Assembly (NCBI GenBank): GCA_030068075.1
Contig: CM057836.1
Coordinates: 66,873,788-66,937,787, forward strand
Direction: 5' to 3'
Length of the DNA: 64,000 nucleotides
DNA from: Paguma larvata
Lineage: Eukaryota > Chordata > Mammalia > Carnivora > Viverridae
Notes under the pieces: model-generated
What the model saw: the letters and a program-made list of their open reading frames with translations, nothing else
Told to the model about the DNA's origin: nothing
Database searches by the model: none
Part shown: positions 23,224-34,549 of the stretch, one piece after another
How positions within the stretch are numbered: the stretch's first letter is position 1
Layout: every line of letters starts with the position of its first letter
Position numbers and translations under genes: made by a program

Positions 23224-23306
23224 TTCTCTGCTCCTCCCTATGCCACTCTCTTCCTCCCTCTTTCAAAATAAATAAATACACTTTTAAAAAGTAAAATCAG
23301 TATTTT
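23071..23306 (+). mobile_element. CAN-SINE with 15-bp TSD
   Basis: SINE body 23086-23291 with a GGGCACCTGAGTGACTTAGT head and a CT domain (about 23193-23226). The tail ends CAAAATAAATAAATACACTT. The TSD is taaaattagtatttt (23071-23085) versus taaaatcagtatttt (23292-23306), one mismatch. The middle is diverged (ATTTACACGAGACAGAACCC), so this is an older copy. Confidence 0.93.
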
Positions 23307-23654
23307 TATAAATATTATAGGGATTGGACATATTTTATGTGGTTATTGGCATCTATTATTTTTAATTTGCCTTTTTATTTACTGATGTTGGGGACTACTT
23401 ATTGATGATCATAGAAAATGAATATAATATTGATATTAACTTCTTTTCTTAAATGGTTTGTAAATATTACCTCATTGTCAATTGATGGAAACCTTATAGT
23501 AACTCCTGAAATAAACAAACTTTAAGTTTCCATATAACCAAAAACATTTTTTCCTCATTTTCTAGCTTTGATTTTGGTTTTTGATAAATGTTTTTGTTTG
23601 ATTTAGTGTTTTTGTTTTTATTATGGAGACCTCACCCTACTACAGATTATTATT

Positions 23655-23899
23655 TAAAAATCCTATTCTTGGAATATTTGAGTGGTTCAGTCGGTTTAGC
23701 ATCTGATTCTTGATTTCAGCTCGGGTCATGATCACATGGTTGGTGGAATCAACCTGCACGTTGGGCTCTGTGCTGACAATGTGGAGTCCGCTTGGGATTC
23801 TCTCTCTCTTCTTCCTCTGACTTGCCCCCATTCGCACTCTGTCTCTCACAATAAGTAAATATTTTAAAAATAATAAAATAAAATAAAAATCCTATTCTT
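23655..23899 (+). mobile_element. CAN-SINE with perfect 16-bp TSD
   Basis: SINE body 23671-23883. The head is diverged (GGAATATTTGAGTGGTTCAGT) but the central AGCTCGGGTCATGATC and the CT domain are recognisable. The TSD taaaaatcctattctt is identical at 23655-23670 and 23884-23899. The tail contains (AATAAA)n. Confidence 0.95.
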
Positions 23900-25550
23900 T
23901 TTAAGAACACGTACAGTGTTTAAAATTCACATAGACCCACAAAAGATCCCAAAGAGCCAAAGCGATCTTGAGAAATAAGAATGCTGAAGATATTACACTT
24001 CCTGATTTCAAATGATATTATAAAACTAGAATAATCAAAACAATATGGTATTGCATAAAAACAGTCAAATAGAACAATAGAATAGGATAGAATTCCCAGA
24101 AATAAACCATGTATTTGTGGTCAACTAATTTTAACAAGAGCATCAAGAATACAAAATGTGGTTAAGGTAATCTCTTCAATAACAATGTTGGGGGAATGCA
24201 TGCAAAACAATGAAATTGGATCCGTGTCTACACAATCCAGAAACATTAACTTGAAGTAGATTAAAGACTTAATGTAAGATCTGAAACTATAAGAAAACAT
24301 AGGGAGAAAGCTCCATGACATTGGTCTCAACATTGAGTTTTTAGATCTGATACTAAAAACACAGGTAACCAAAGGAAAAAATTAACAATGGGATATATAA
24401 AACTAAAAAGTTTCTGCAGAGCAGAGAAACCAATCAACAAAAAGAAAAGGTAAGCTAGAGAAAGGAAGAAAATATTTGCAAAATATATCTGAATATGGGC
24501 TAATATCTAAAATATATAAGTAACTCATACAACTCAATAGTAAAAAAAAATCTGATTACGAAAATGGACAAAGAACCTGAATAGACATTTTTCCAAAAAT
24601 GATATGTGAATGGCCTACAGTTATATGAAAAGATGCTAAAAATCATTAATCATCAAGGAAATGTAAATCAAAACCACAATGAGATATCACTTCACCCCTG
24701 TTAGCTATTATCTAAAAAACAAGCGATAACAAGTGTTAGTAAGGACTGGAGAAAAGGGAACAATTGTACACCGTTAGTGGGAATGTAAACTGGTACAGCA
24801 GTATGGAAAACAATATGGTGATTCTTCAGAAAGTTAAAAATAAAACTACCATATGATCCAGAAATTCCACTTTTGAATATTCATCCAATGAAAAGAACAA
24901 CACTAACTCAGAAAGATATTCATACCCTGCTATGTTCACTGCGGCATTATTTATAATTGCCAAGATATGGAAACAACCTATATGTCTGTTGACAGAAACC
25001 TGGATAATGAAAATGTGACACACACACACACACACACAACACACACACACACACACACGTATACACAGAGTGGAATGATATTCATCCATAAAAAGGAGGA
25101 AATCATACCATTTGTGACAGCATGGATGAACTTGGAGGTCATGAGAGTAGGTGAAATAAACCAGACAGAGAAAGGCAAGTGCTGGTAACACTTTTGTGTG
25201 GAATTAAAGAAAAATTTTTTCAAACTCAGAGGCAGAGAATAAAACAGTAGCTGTCAGGACCCTTAGGGTAGGAGAAGTGGGGGGATGTTGATCAAAGGCT
25301 ACAAACTACTAGTCATACAATGAATAAGTTTTGAGGATCTAATGTACATCATGGTGACTATAGTTAATAATATATATTGAATACTTGAAATTTGCTGAGA
25401 CAGTAGGTCTAAGTTTTCTCACACAGACAAAAACTATGAGAGGTAATGGATGTGTTAATTAACTTGGTCATGGTTATCATTTCACAATATATTGTACTCT
25501 TTACATACATAGTTTTATTTGTTAACTCTACCTCAGTAAAATCAAGTGAT
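23900..25550 (+). mobile_element. Old L1 (L1M-type), distal ORF2 and 3' end
   Basis: Plus-strand L1 with frequent indels. ORF2 C-terminal text includes GATTTCAAATGATATTATAA, CAATATGGTATTGCATAAAA, CAAATAGAACAATAGAATAG, CCACAATGAGATATCACTTC and ATATGATCCAGAAATTCCAC. It ends near 25545 with TAACTCTACCTCAGTAAAAT. A (CA)n microsatellite sits at about 25017-25058, just before GTGGAATGATATTCATCC. No long frame survives. Confidence 0.85.
25017..25058. repeat. Interrupted (CA)n microsatellite inside L1
   Basis: About 20 CA units interrupted by one CAA. It lies in the L1 region just before the 'GGAATATTATTCATCC' block, a position where other L1 copies in this window also carry microsatellites. Confidence 0.95.
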
Positions 25551-27209
25551 CAATCATCAGTAAACAGGGAACATTCCATAGGTGGTTGAAAAAGAGTTAA
25601 CAAAACTGAAGGATAATACTGAGAAGAGAGGGTCCTTTAGAGCAGATGAGAGTGTGTTAGATAACTCCTCTCTTGGGCTTTTGGTTAGTAGGAAGAATCA
25701 CATTTCTAGGCTTCTTCAGTGAAGCCAAGATTTGACATGAAATCATTTAAGTGCCCTTATGCACCAGTCACTGTATGGGAATATAGGTGACAGAGTCAGA
25801 AGAGTCCGGCTTATGACTTCAAACGGAAGGAGAGTCAGCATAGCTGTCAACCAGAGGGAAAAATCTTAGCAGCCTCTGAAGCTGCAGAGACACTTCGAGA
25901 GTGAATCAGGCCCTAAGTAATTATCTTGGCATCCACAGTAGTCATTCAATAATTCAGCAAACAATCAACATTGCTATGTAATTAAAAAGTAGTTACATGA
26001 TATTTCTGCCCATAATTTAGTAACTAAAATTAGTGTCTCATGCAACTGTTTCAGTCATTGTAAACTTATTTCTTTCAATACATGTTAGCTTATACTAACT
26101 TTTCAAATGATATTTTTTCTTTATAGTATCTTTATTGAGATTGTAAAATAATTAGGAAACCAAAAGACAGATGACACCATTCAGTCCTAATTCCCATTCC
26201 GCAATCTCTATCCCTGATTTATTTTCTCCTTGAAGGAATAGTCCCAAGGGGTGAGTGACTTGCATGGAATCAAATGGGTAGCCACACAGCACTTCTTGTA
26301 AACAGTTTTTACAATCTGAGGTCTGTATTCCCATTCAAGGGGGAGTTAAGTTATCAGTAAACTGGGTGTGGGTAATTTACCACTTCTTTGGTAAATAATA
26401 ATATTCTGCTTTCTGTAACAGAGAGTTAGAATCAGTGTATAAAAATGGACTTTGAGTAATCTGATAGATGATAACAGAAATATGGATATTAATGATGTGT
26501 CATCATTTATGCATGTAAAATTCTTTTGACTCTAAATTCATAAAGATATTAAACACGTTTTCCTGATCAGAGAGAATATTCTTATGCTTTTGATCAATTT
26601 AAGTCATATTTTTTAAACCTTAACTTTCTTACCTTCAGTGAAGATGCTAAGTGTGCTTTTTCTGTTTCAAAAGGCCCTATTCCAAAATATCATTTAATTT
26701 AAATAAATGACTAATATCAGAATAATATCAGAATACTGGCACATTTTTAGATGAGTTTAAAAAATTATTGCTGTCTACATGAAATGGAACTACTTAAGCC
26801 AGTCCATTTTCCCTTTATACCTAAGAAAACAAATCCCAGATACTATGAGCTAGCCAACTGTATATAGAAAGATATAGAACATTAGCTGACCACTCATGCT
26901 TTTAGAGATTGCCTTTTCTACACAATCAGTGACTATATACAAACAAACTAAATTCCATCTCACAAACAAAAACTACTGAATGCCAACAAGAAAAAAAATC
27001 TAGGTGTCTTGGATTCTTCATATCACTTGTTAAAAAATGGAAAAAATTCATATTCTATGAACGGAATTAGCTCACATCTTGGATTCATACCATTTACATT
27101 TTATTAAGCCAATTATAATAACTAACACAGCCCAGTAACTTTGGAGTTTCTTCGTATTTTGGTGAATATTGCCAGAGATAAAATAAAATAAATGCTCTAG
27201 AAACTTGCT
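25551..27209. other. Unassigned sequence
   Basis: No gene or clear repeat over about 1.6 kb. The short region 26810-26850 has faint MIR-like wording but is too diverged to call. Confidence 0.45.
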
Positions 27210-27362
27210 AATACAAAGTGTGGTCCATGTACCCAGATCATGGACATCATCTGGGAGCTTGTTAGGAGATCTCGGGCTTCAATTCAGACTTCAAGATTCC
27301 AAATATGCATTTTAACAAGATCCCCAGGTGATTTGTAGATACTTCAAAGTTTGAGAAGCAAC
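27210..27362 (+). mobile_element. MER5A-like hAT-Charlie nonautonomous DNA transposon
   Basis: Hallmarks in order: CAAAGTGTGGTCCATGTACC, CATCATCTGGGAGCTTGTTAG, GATCTCGGGCTTCAATTCAGACT, GCATTTTAACAAGATCCCCAGGTGATTT, TTCAAAGTTTGAGAAGCA. This is MER5A text, with terminal regions complementary to each other (TTCTCAAACTTTG/CAAAGTGTGG-like). It is an ancient, immobile element. Confidence 0.88.
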
Positions 27363-27716
27363 ATCCAGGAGACATGAATAAATACAGACTCTGCTCCTTT
27401 CTGTCAATTTCCTCTACTGCATATCTCGCTAGGTCTCCATTTCCACTCCCACAGCCCTTGTTTATCACATCAATCTCCTGTTTACAAAAATTTCCTGGGT
27501 CCATTTACTTGTTGTAATTCTCCTCTCTTTCAGTAGGCTGTCTGGGTTCACTGAAGATTTATCCTATCCTATCTCTGAGTCCATAACCAGTCACTATTCC
27601 TCTCATGCTTTCTTGGTTTCCCTTGTTTTACCTTCTCCATCCTATGTCTCTCCCTGGCTTCCCCACCTCTAGCACACACATGCATTCTTACTTCGATTTG
27701 CCTTTTTGGCAAATAC
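27363..27716. other. Unassigned sequence
   Basis: A pyrimidine-rich stretch (27500-27700) without a recognised repeat or gene. Confidence 0.45.
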
Positions 27717-27975
27717 AAGATAATACTTTTTTTAAAAAAATGTTTATTTTTGAGAGAGAGCGAGAGAGAGACAGAGACAGAGACAGAGACAGAGTGTGAG
27801 TAGGGAAGGGGCAGAGAGAGAAGGAGACACAGAATCTGGAGCAGGCTCCAGGCTCTGAGTTGCCAGCACTAAGCCCACACAGGGTTCCAACCTGTGAACC
27901 ATTAGATTATGACCTGAGCCAAAGCATAATGCTTAACTGACTGAGCCACTCAGGTGCCCCAAGATAAAACTTTTT
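27717..27975 (-). mobile_element. CAN-SINE, minus strand, with GACAGA repeats
   Basis: Antisense SINE, body 27732-27960. The tail complement AAAAAAATGTTTATTTTTGAG is at the left, a purine tract with (GACAGA)n at about 27768-27792, then AGCAGGCTCCAGGCTCTGAG, and the head complement GACTGAGCCACTCAGGTGCC at the right. The TSD is aagataatacttttt (27717-27731) and aagataaaacttttt (27961-27975), one mismatch. Confidence 0.95.
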
Positions 27976-28754
27976 GATTGTGTTCAAATATATTGAAGTA
28001 TTCACTTTACAATTAGAATAAGAGAAAACACATGTGAGAGATTAAAAAGAAACACCATTTGTTTCCACGTACACATAACAATTTGAAGAAAAACCAAGAT
28101 GAGAATTCTTTGCTGCACTGAAGACTTTAAATTGCCACTTTGGAAGCACAAATACAAATATACTCTTTTTAAAAATCAAATGCCAAATAAAGTTTAAAAC
28201 AAAGATGAACAAATACATAATTTAATAGTGATGTTGTTATACTTCAATTCCAAAAGTCAGTGTTAATTGGTGAGGCATGCTTTATTATACTTCTGTCTCT
28301 GGCATTTTGAAAACTTGACTAGTACCTTCTAGAGTGAAGTCAACATACATATTGGTTCAAAGCTATTTATCAATAGCTAGTAATAATCTATACACTGAAT
28401 CACAATTAGTTCCAATTAAAAACTAACTTGCTTGGTGGGGAGGAAAGAGTTTATTGATTTGTGAATTGTTTCTGTTTCAATATCCATAATTAGAATTTTT
28501 TTATCTAATGGAGATACATGTCTGTAGTGAATTTACCAAAATTTTTATTTTAGATACGACAAAAAACAATAATCAAAGTACTTCATCAATAGATTTCTAC
28601 ACAATATTTATCATTCTTATGAGTGTATCTTACTTTTACAGATGTGTCCATTTTTTTATGATTTATTTTGTCTGTCTAAATCCTGCTATGGCATTGTACT
28701 TAAGACCTATCTGCGAAGGACATGAAGCCATAGACAAAGTTCTTAATTGTATAG
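27976..28754. other. Unassigned sequence
   Basis: No repeat was recognised. The 104-codon frame at 28508-28822 (+) has a hydrophobic middle but no recognised domain, and it runs into a MIR, so it is considered a chance frame. Confidence 0.4.
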
Positions 28755-28890
28755 ATGAAGCCACAATCTGGCACTTAAGAGACTTGAATTCAAGTTCAAA
28801 TCTCAAGCTCTGGCAAATATGATATCATTTCCGATCATCAATTTCCTAATTGCTAAATTCAAGGGCTCATATAGACATTCTATAAGGTCT
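28755..28890 (+). repeat. MIR fragment, plus strand
   Basis: Text follows the MIR consensus: GGCACTTAAGAGACTTGAATTCAAGTTC, AAATCTCAAGCTCTGGCA, then ATCATCAATTTCCTAATTGCTAAATTC in place of the 'CTCAGTTTCCTCATCTGTAAAAT' core. It is diverged and partial. Confidence 0.6.
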
Positions 28891-30479
28891 TTTAGTGTGG
28901 AAAATTCTTGCTTTCTTATCACAGCTAAAACGTTCAACCTTCTTTCAATTTGGTAGAAAGTATTTTCAAAGCACTTTTTTGTGCGTCTGAAAGCTCTTCC
29001 TTTTTGGCCATATTTTCCTGCTGCACTTAGTTTATTGCTTTGGTTTCTGGGCATAGAGCCTACTTTGGTTTTATTTTTGTTTATGTTCATCATCTCTATT
29101 TCTATTTTTGAAGAGAAAGCTTCATAAATATATTATTACACACTGTAAAATTGGATAATAATACTATAAAATTGATTTTCTATATTTGCACATTCCTTGA
29201 GAACCTCGAGTGTTTACTGCAATTAGTCTAATTCTTCAAATCGGAGCTGTCACCTCCTCCCTTGCCTGAAGCAAAGCAGCAGGAAGTACAAATCACACTC
29301 AACAGCTTGACATCAGGAGGAGGAAACAAATACCTCTGCATAGAATTTACACATCTGACAGTGTGTCACCCATACAGAAATGGGAAAAGACAGCTTTTAT
29401 TTAGAGAATTCTGGCACTCTTTCTATTAATTGGGACAGCAAAAAATCAGCATCTACTTTATCAGTGGAAAGGGATTTCGAAGATGCTCTCTGATTGGCTC
29501 CTCTTTATGTCCACTACAGTTATTACAGTGTCTGACATAGATGAAGTGCTCAATAATTGTTTGCTGAGAAAATTAATCAATATTGTCTGCATAAATATAT
29601 ATTGTTAAAAATCAATAACAACTCCATGTAAAGATTTTGGAAGTCATCATCCACATTCTTAGAACAATGAAAAGCTCTAGAAATGAAACACCAATGCATT
29701 TTATTGAATTCATTCGAAAACTGAGATTGAAGGGCACCTTGACACATGAGACACAAGACTACAGAGAGTCACAGCTGAGATCTACTTACTTGGAGTAGAA
29801 GCTTCTAGAGCCACAAACTGGGAAGAACACTTATATGGTAATTTTGACAAAGTGCTACAGGCTGAATGTGGATCAAAGTCAGAATGAATGACTCTTGAGG
29901 GCTGCAGGCTTAGAGAAACCCTCCCACACTTCTGCCAGGAATCCCACCAGGTTCTTAATGTGAATATTTGAGAAAGATCCCCTTGTGGCTCTGACAGGGG
30001 AGGGGAAGAGTAATCCTTGTAAAATATTCCCAGAGCTTTCTCTGTAGCAAACGGCTACTCTCTGGGGGAAGAGCTCTTACCAGAGCCTTGACCAGAGCCA
30101 TAGAGAAGAACATTCTTCTCAGTCCAGTTTCCTCTAGCTTCCTGTCTTGTTTGATGGGCCAGGGACTGAAAAGTTATATAAGAACAAAAGCTTGCAAAGG
30201 TCACAGGCCACTCACAGGCCAGAAGCCCAGGCCCAATAAAAGACAGAGGTTCAGCTGGGAGATTATGGAATAGTCCCTCTTCCCCACCCATTACCACCAT
30301 ACCAATAGTGCCTTAGGGTAATAGTAATGCATCACTACTGAGACAGCTGCATGACACAGATCATCTCTGAAAGGAAAGCCCAAAGTCAGGAGAAGAGACA
30401 AAAAAAGGAACATTAGAGGAATTTGAAGTCTCTGACACCCACAGCTACAGTGAACATTCAACAAAGTCTCACTCCTAGA
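28891..30479. other. Mostly unassigned, possible L2-like end
   Basis: The patch 29515-29580 (TTATTACAGTGTCTGACATAG...GTGCTCAATAATTGTTTGCTGAGA) resembles an L2/MIR 3' end. The interval 29860-30479 may belong to the 5' UTR of the following L1, but I could not confirm it. No gene was recognised. Confidence 0.35.
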
Positions 30480-31306
30480 AGGACTAAGATACAGCCTCAC
30501 AATTAGAGACCTATTAACCTCAGTTCCTATTACCCAGTAAACTATGTCTGACTTTCAACAAAAAATTACTGGGTACACCAAAGGGTAGGAAAAAAAAACA
30601 CTTTGAAGAGGTAAATCAAGTATCAGAACTAGATGAGATATGACATAGATATGGAATTCTCAGACAGGAAATTTTAAATGATGGTGATTAATGTAAGTAT
30701 TCTAATGGAATAAAAAGTTGGATAATATAGGCAGATAGATGGAGACACTAAGAAAAAAATTTAAAAGGAAAGCTAGAAGAAAATGAACTATAACAGAATG
30801 TGTTTCTTTCATGTTTCATCAGTTAACAGGACACAACTAAGAAAAGGATTAGTAAAGATAAAAATTGGTCAATAGAAGATTTCCAAACTGTAAAAATGAA
30901 AAAAAAAAAAAAGACAGAGTAGGACAATCAAGAAGTATGGGAATTTTTTAAAAAGATATGATATATGTATAACTGGAATGCTAAAAGAGAAAAAAGAAAG
31001 GAATGGAAAAAAAATTGAAGAGATAATACCAGCATTAATAAAGTACGATGACTGATAGAAGATATAATGGCCAAGAACCTTCCAAATTAATGACAGACAC
31101 CAAACCACAAATTCAGGAAACAGAGAACACCAACAATACCAAAAGCTACACTAAAGCATATCATATTTAAATGACAGGAAACCAGAGGCAAGGAAAAAAT
31201 CTTGAAAGAAGCCAAGGAATAAAGTCTTGTTATGTATGGAGGATCAAAGATAAGAATTTAAGTGTACTTCTCATTAGAAAACATACAATCAAGATGTGAA
31301 TGGAGT

Positions 31307-31418
31307 ACTGGGTATTATATTTAAGTGATGAATAATTAAATTATAATCCTGAAACTAATATTGTACTACACGTTAACTAAGTAGAATTTAAATAAAAACC
31401 TAAAACATAAAAAAAAGA
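31307..31418 (+). mobile_element. Short L1 3' tail inside old L1 ORF1
   Basis: About 110 bp of the L1 3' end: TACTGGGTATTATATTTAAG, TGATGAATAATTAAATTATA, AATATTGTACTACACGTTAA, then AATTTAAATAAAAACC and an A-rich end at 31408-31418. A second tail follows directly, so two events or one rearranged event is possible. Confidence 0.8.
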
Positions 31419-31431
31419 AATGAGATCTCTT

Positions 31432-31476
<45 letters not shown>

Positions 31477-31908
31477 GATGGAATATTACTCTGCTATAAA
31501 AATAATCAAATCTTGCCATTTGCAAAAACATGGATGGAACTAGAGTGTATTATGCTAACAAGTCACTCAGAAAAAGACAAATACCATATGATTACACTCA
31601 TATGTGGAATGTAAGAAGCAAAACAAAGGATCACAGAGAGAAAAAGAGAGAGAGACAAACCAAGAACAGGCTCTTAACTCTAAAGAACAAACTGATGGTT
31701 ACCAGAGGGGAGGGTGAGGTGATGGGTTAATGAGGTGATGGAGATTAAGGAGGACTCTTGATGTGATAAGCGCAGGGTGTTGTATGTAAGTGTTGAAACA
31801 CTGAATTGTATATTTGAGTCTAATATTACACTGTATGTCAATTAACAGGAATTTAAATAAAAACTTTAAAAAAAAAGTAGTTGGTATAAAATAACAAAAA
31901 AGAAGTAA
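31419..31908 (+). mobile_element. Second L1 3' end with (CTAT)11 tract
   Basis: Begins at a (CTAT)n tract and continues GATGGAATATTACTCTGC, AACATGGATGGAACTAGAGT, ATTACACTCATATGTGGAAT, the purine-rich 3' UTR, and TGTATGTCAATTAACAGG...AATTTAAATAAAAAC. The small peptide remnant MDGTRVYYANKSL corresponds to another frame of the ORF2 end. Old L1 ORF1 sequence resumes just after it with a shared tggagt at both junctions. Confidence 0.88.
31433..31476. repeat. (CTAT)11 microsatellite inside L1
   Basis: An uninterrupted 44-bp tetranucleotide run just 5' of the L1 GATGGAATATTACTC block. It is long enough to be length-variable. Confidence 0.97.
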
Positions 31909-32109
31909 CTGGAGTGAAAAATTTAAGGATTAAGGAAAAAAACTCACTGACCTAGAATTCTATATTCAGTAAACTATTCTTTAAAAGTAAAGGAGAAAGA
32001 ATGTATAAGACAAACAAAATTTGAGGGAATATAATGCTGGCTGATTTGCTCTTTAAGAAATGTTAAAAGATTTTCTTTAGAAAGTATGAACATGATACTG
32101 ATCATAAAA

Positions 32110-32235
32110 TGGATCTACATTTATTTATTTTTTTTAGAGAGAGTGAGAGAGTGGGGGGGGGCAGAAGGAAAGAGAGAACACTAAGCAGGGTCCATGCTCA
32201 GCACAGAGCCTGACATCGTGCTTGCTCCCATAATC
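32110..32235 (-). mobile_element. CAN-SINE fragment, minus strand
   Basis: A partial antisense SINE: a tail-complement (ATTTATTTATTTTTTTTAGAG), a purine tract with a G9 run (32152-32160), CAGGGTCCATGCTCAGCAC, AGAGCCTGACATCGTG. The head part is missing. No TSD was defined. Confidence 0.75.
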
Positions 32236-33140
32236 CTCTATATTTACTTTTTTAAAGACTATTGAAGGAATAAATCAAGCCACATACTAACTACTACGTG
32301 AAAATAATTTGTCTGATTAAATGCCACAAAAAATATGTTCGATTCACTATTTAAAAGTACTAGACTTTGGAGTGAGAACTAATTTTGTTAGGATTGAGGG
32401 ACCTACAGTATGTAAACAGCTTAACATAATGGCTGTACTTGAGTATGTATGCAATGGAATTTTGTTCAATATCCTAATTTAAAAAAAAAAGTGTTAGTAA
32501 GAGTTTTTGATAGTTACACATTGCTTAGGTAAAATAAACAAGATCTATATATAATAATTGTGCCAATTAAAAAAATAATATTTGGAGTAAGAGTCAGTAA
32601 GAGAAACCAGATTTCTATTGTCTTTAAACACGAGCCAAAAGAATTTAGAAAAGGTAAGTAATAGCAAGCTATGTAATGCAATGTAATACAGCATTCTGAT
32701 ATAATTAACTAGCATATTAACATAAATGGAGAAATGATAGGAAAAGGAAGAGTTAGCTGAAGAAAAACAATGAGATTCAACAAAGTAATAAAGAAAAGCA
32801 AAGAGCCTTGAGTTATTTTAAGTAAAGTAAAAAGTAGGTAACCTTAATTCAGGAAACTTAATGTATAATATGAAAAGCTTATTTCATACCTTCAATAGGT
32901 AATTTAAAATCTATGGCTACAGAAAGATAGCTTGTGACTAGTGTCTCTGTCTCCTCCCAACTACACTAATGCTTTAAATGAAACTAAAATATTTAAGTCA
33001 GCAGACAAGAAATACAATTTGAGATTTACCTAATCACTCTTTCCCCATCTTTCTCCTCTCTTAATGTTATTTATGAATAATTAAATAAAGTTTTAAAATA
33101 TTTTGTGCAATTTTTCATAGAAACTCTTTCCCAGGCTAAC
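32236..33140. other. Unassigned AT-rich sequence
   Basis: No confident repeat or gene. It could include degraded spacer sequence of the preceding old L1. Confidence 0.4.
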
Positions 33141-33410
33141 AGCTCACTTTTAAAAATCCTATTATTTTATTAAAAAAAACTTTTTTAATATTTATTTTTG
33201 AGAGAGAGAGAGTGAGAGAGAGAGCAGGGAGGGTCAGAGAGAGAGGGTGACACATAATCTGAACCAGCTTCGGGCTCTGAACTGTAAGCACAGAGCCCGA
33301 AATGAGGCTTGAATTTGTCAACCATGAGACCATGACCTGAGCTGAAGTTGGACACTTAACCAACTAAGGCACCCAGCTCGCTAAAATTAAGCCATTAGCT
33401 CGCTTTTAAA
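33141..33410 (-). mobile_element. CAN-SINE, minus strand
   Basis: The antisense SINE body is about 33180-33380: AATATTTATTTTTGAGAGAG, (GA)n, TCAGAGAGAGAGGGTGACAC, the head complement TTAACCAACTAAGGCACCCA. The flanks contain agctcacttttaaa-like and agctcgcttttaaa words at 33141 and 33397, which suggest the TSD, with extra flanking sequence inside it. Confidence 0.88.
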
Positions 33411-34296
33411 TTAACAGAAACATAATGCTATGTGTAGCCCTAATTGAACACCAAATGTGTACAGAATGCTTTGTCCAAGCTCAAGAATGGTACCAAACAG
33501 AAAGATGCTTATCTTCATAATACAGGAAGGGAGAATTGTCTGACGGCTTATAAATATAACAGCAGTTACAAAAGATTACCAAAGTGATTGATAAGAAGGC
33601 AAAGGCTGATACAGTGGAAGTGAAAGGCAAAATACAAAAATAGGCATCTGTAATAATAGATTTATCAGGGAAGGCTTCCTTCAGGAGATAAGTTTTGAGC
33701 CAGACTTTTTAAAATTATCGAAACCTTTTTCAAACAGTTCTAAAGAGTTATTTTATTTTAGGAACAAGAATACCTCAGCCACATTAATTTCAGTCATCTT
33801 TCAAGACTCAAATGTAACTATAAATTTGTTCATATGTGTCTAACATTGTACATTTCCAGTCATTAGCAGAAGAATTGTTCTACAAGCCTATCTCTAATAT
33901 TTGAAGTCAGATCTTAAAATCTTGCCCTATTAATACAACTAGTGGTAGATTTTACTAACGGTGGATTTTTGCCCTTTTTTTGAGTTAAATTCTTATTCAT
34001 AAAATTAACTGGCTTTGAATATTTTGGCAGCCAGTATGAAATAAGAAAACTATGTAATTTTTATGAGAATGTATTAAGACTTAATCCAACTTTGCTTCGT
34101 TTTAACAACAGAACTATGAAAGTTAGTCAATATATATTATCACATTACTCTGAGGGAACTTCATTAAATTAATTTCAAATTTTAGTTGAAATAAAACATA
34201 TCTAAAAAAGGAAATTTATAAATTATAAAATCTAAGAGAAAAATCCAAAAGCAATTACTGTCATATGATCTTTCAACAAGTAGGTAATACAAATTC
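33411..34296. other. Unassigned sequence
   Basis: No repeat or gene was recognised. Confidence 0.45.
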
Positions 34297-34549
34297 AGAA
34301 TAAATTCGTTTTTTTAAATTTTTAAATGTTTATTTATTTTTGAGAGAGAGAAAGAGAGAGCACACAAGAGAGAGGGAGCAGGGGAAGGGCAGAGAGAGAG
34401 GGAGACACAGAATCTGAATCAGGCTCCAGGCTCTGAGCGGTCAGCACAGAGCCCTTACCAGGGCTTGAACTCCACAACCGCAAGATCATGACCTGAACTG
34501 AAGTTGGACACTTAACAGACTGAGCCACCAGGTGCCCCGAGAATAAATT
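34297..34549 (-). mobile_element. CAN-SINE, minus strand, 10-bp TSD
   Basis: Antisense SINE body 34307-34539 with tail complement AAATGTTTATTTATTTTTGAG, a purine tract, CAGGCTCCAGGCTCTGAGCG, GATCATGACCTGAACTGAAG, and the head complement CTGAGCCACCAGGTGCCCC. Perfect TSD agaataaatt at 34297-34306 and 34540-34549. Confidence 0.95.

Larger units (their letters stand above)
30480..32100 (+). mobile_element. Old L1 (L1M-type) 5' UTR end and ORF1, split
   Basis: Consensus-like text: ATTAACCTCAGTTCCTATTA, ACCCAGTAAACTATGTCTGA, GACTTTCAACAAAAAATTAC, then ORF1: TCAGACAGGAAATTTTAAAT, AATTAATGACAGACACCAAA, CCACAAATTCAGGAAACAG, ATCTTGAAAGAAGCCAAGG. It breaks at about 31306 and resumes at about 31910 (GGAGTGAAAAATTTAAGG, CCTAGAATTCTATATTCAG, GAAATGTTAAAAGATTTTC). 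The gap holds younger L1 tails. ORF1 encodes the RNA-binding chaperone in active L1s; here it is broken by many stops. Confidence 0.85.

Noticed and set aside
24826..25223. Overlapping ORFs with Cys-Val or Thr-His repeats (81-121 codons)
   Set aside because: They read through the (CA)n microsatellite inside an old L1.
28508..28822. 104-codon ORF with a hydrophobic middle
   Set aside because: The 3' part is a MIR and the rest is AT-rich. The hydrophobic stretch follows from T-rich codons.
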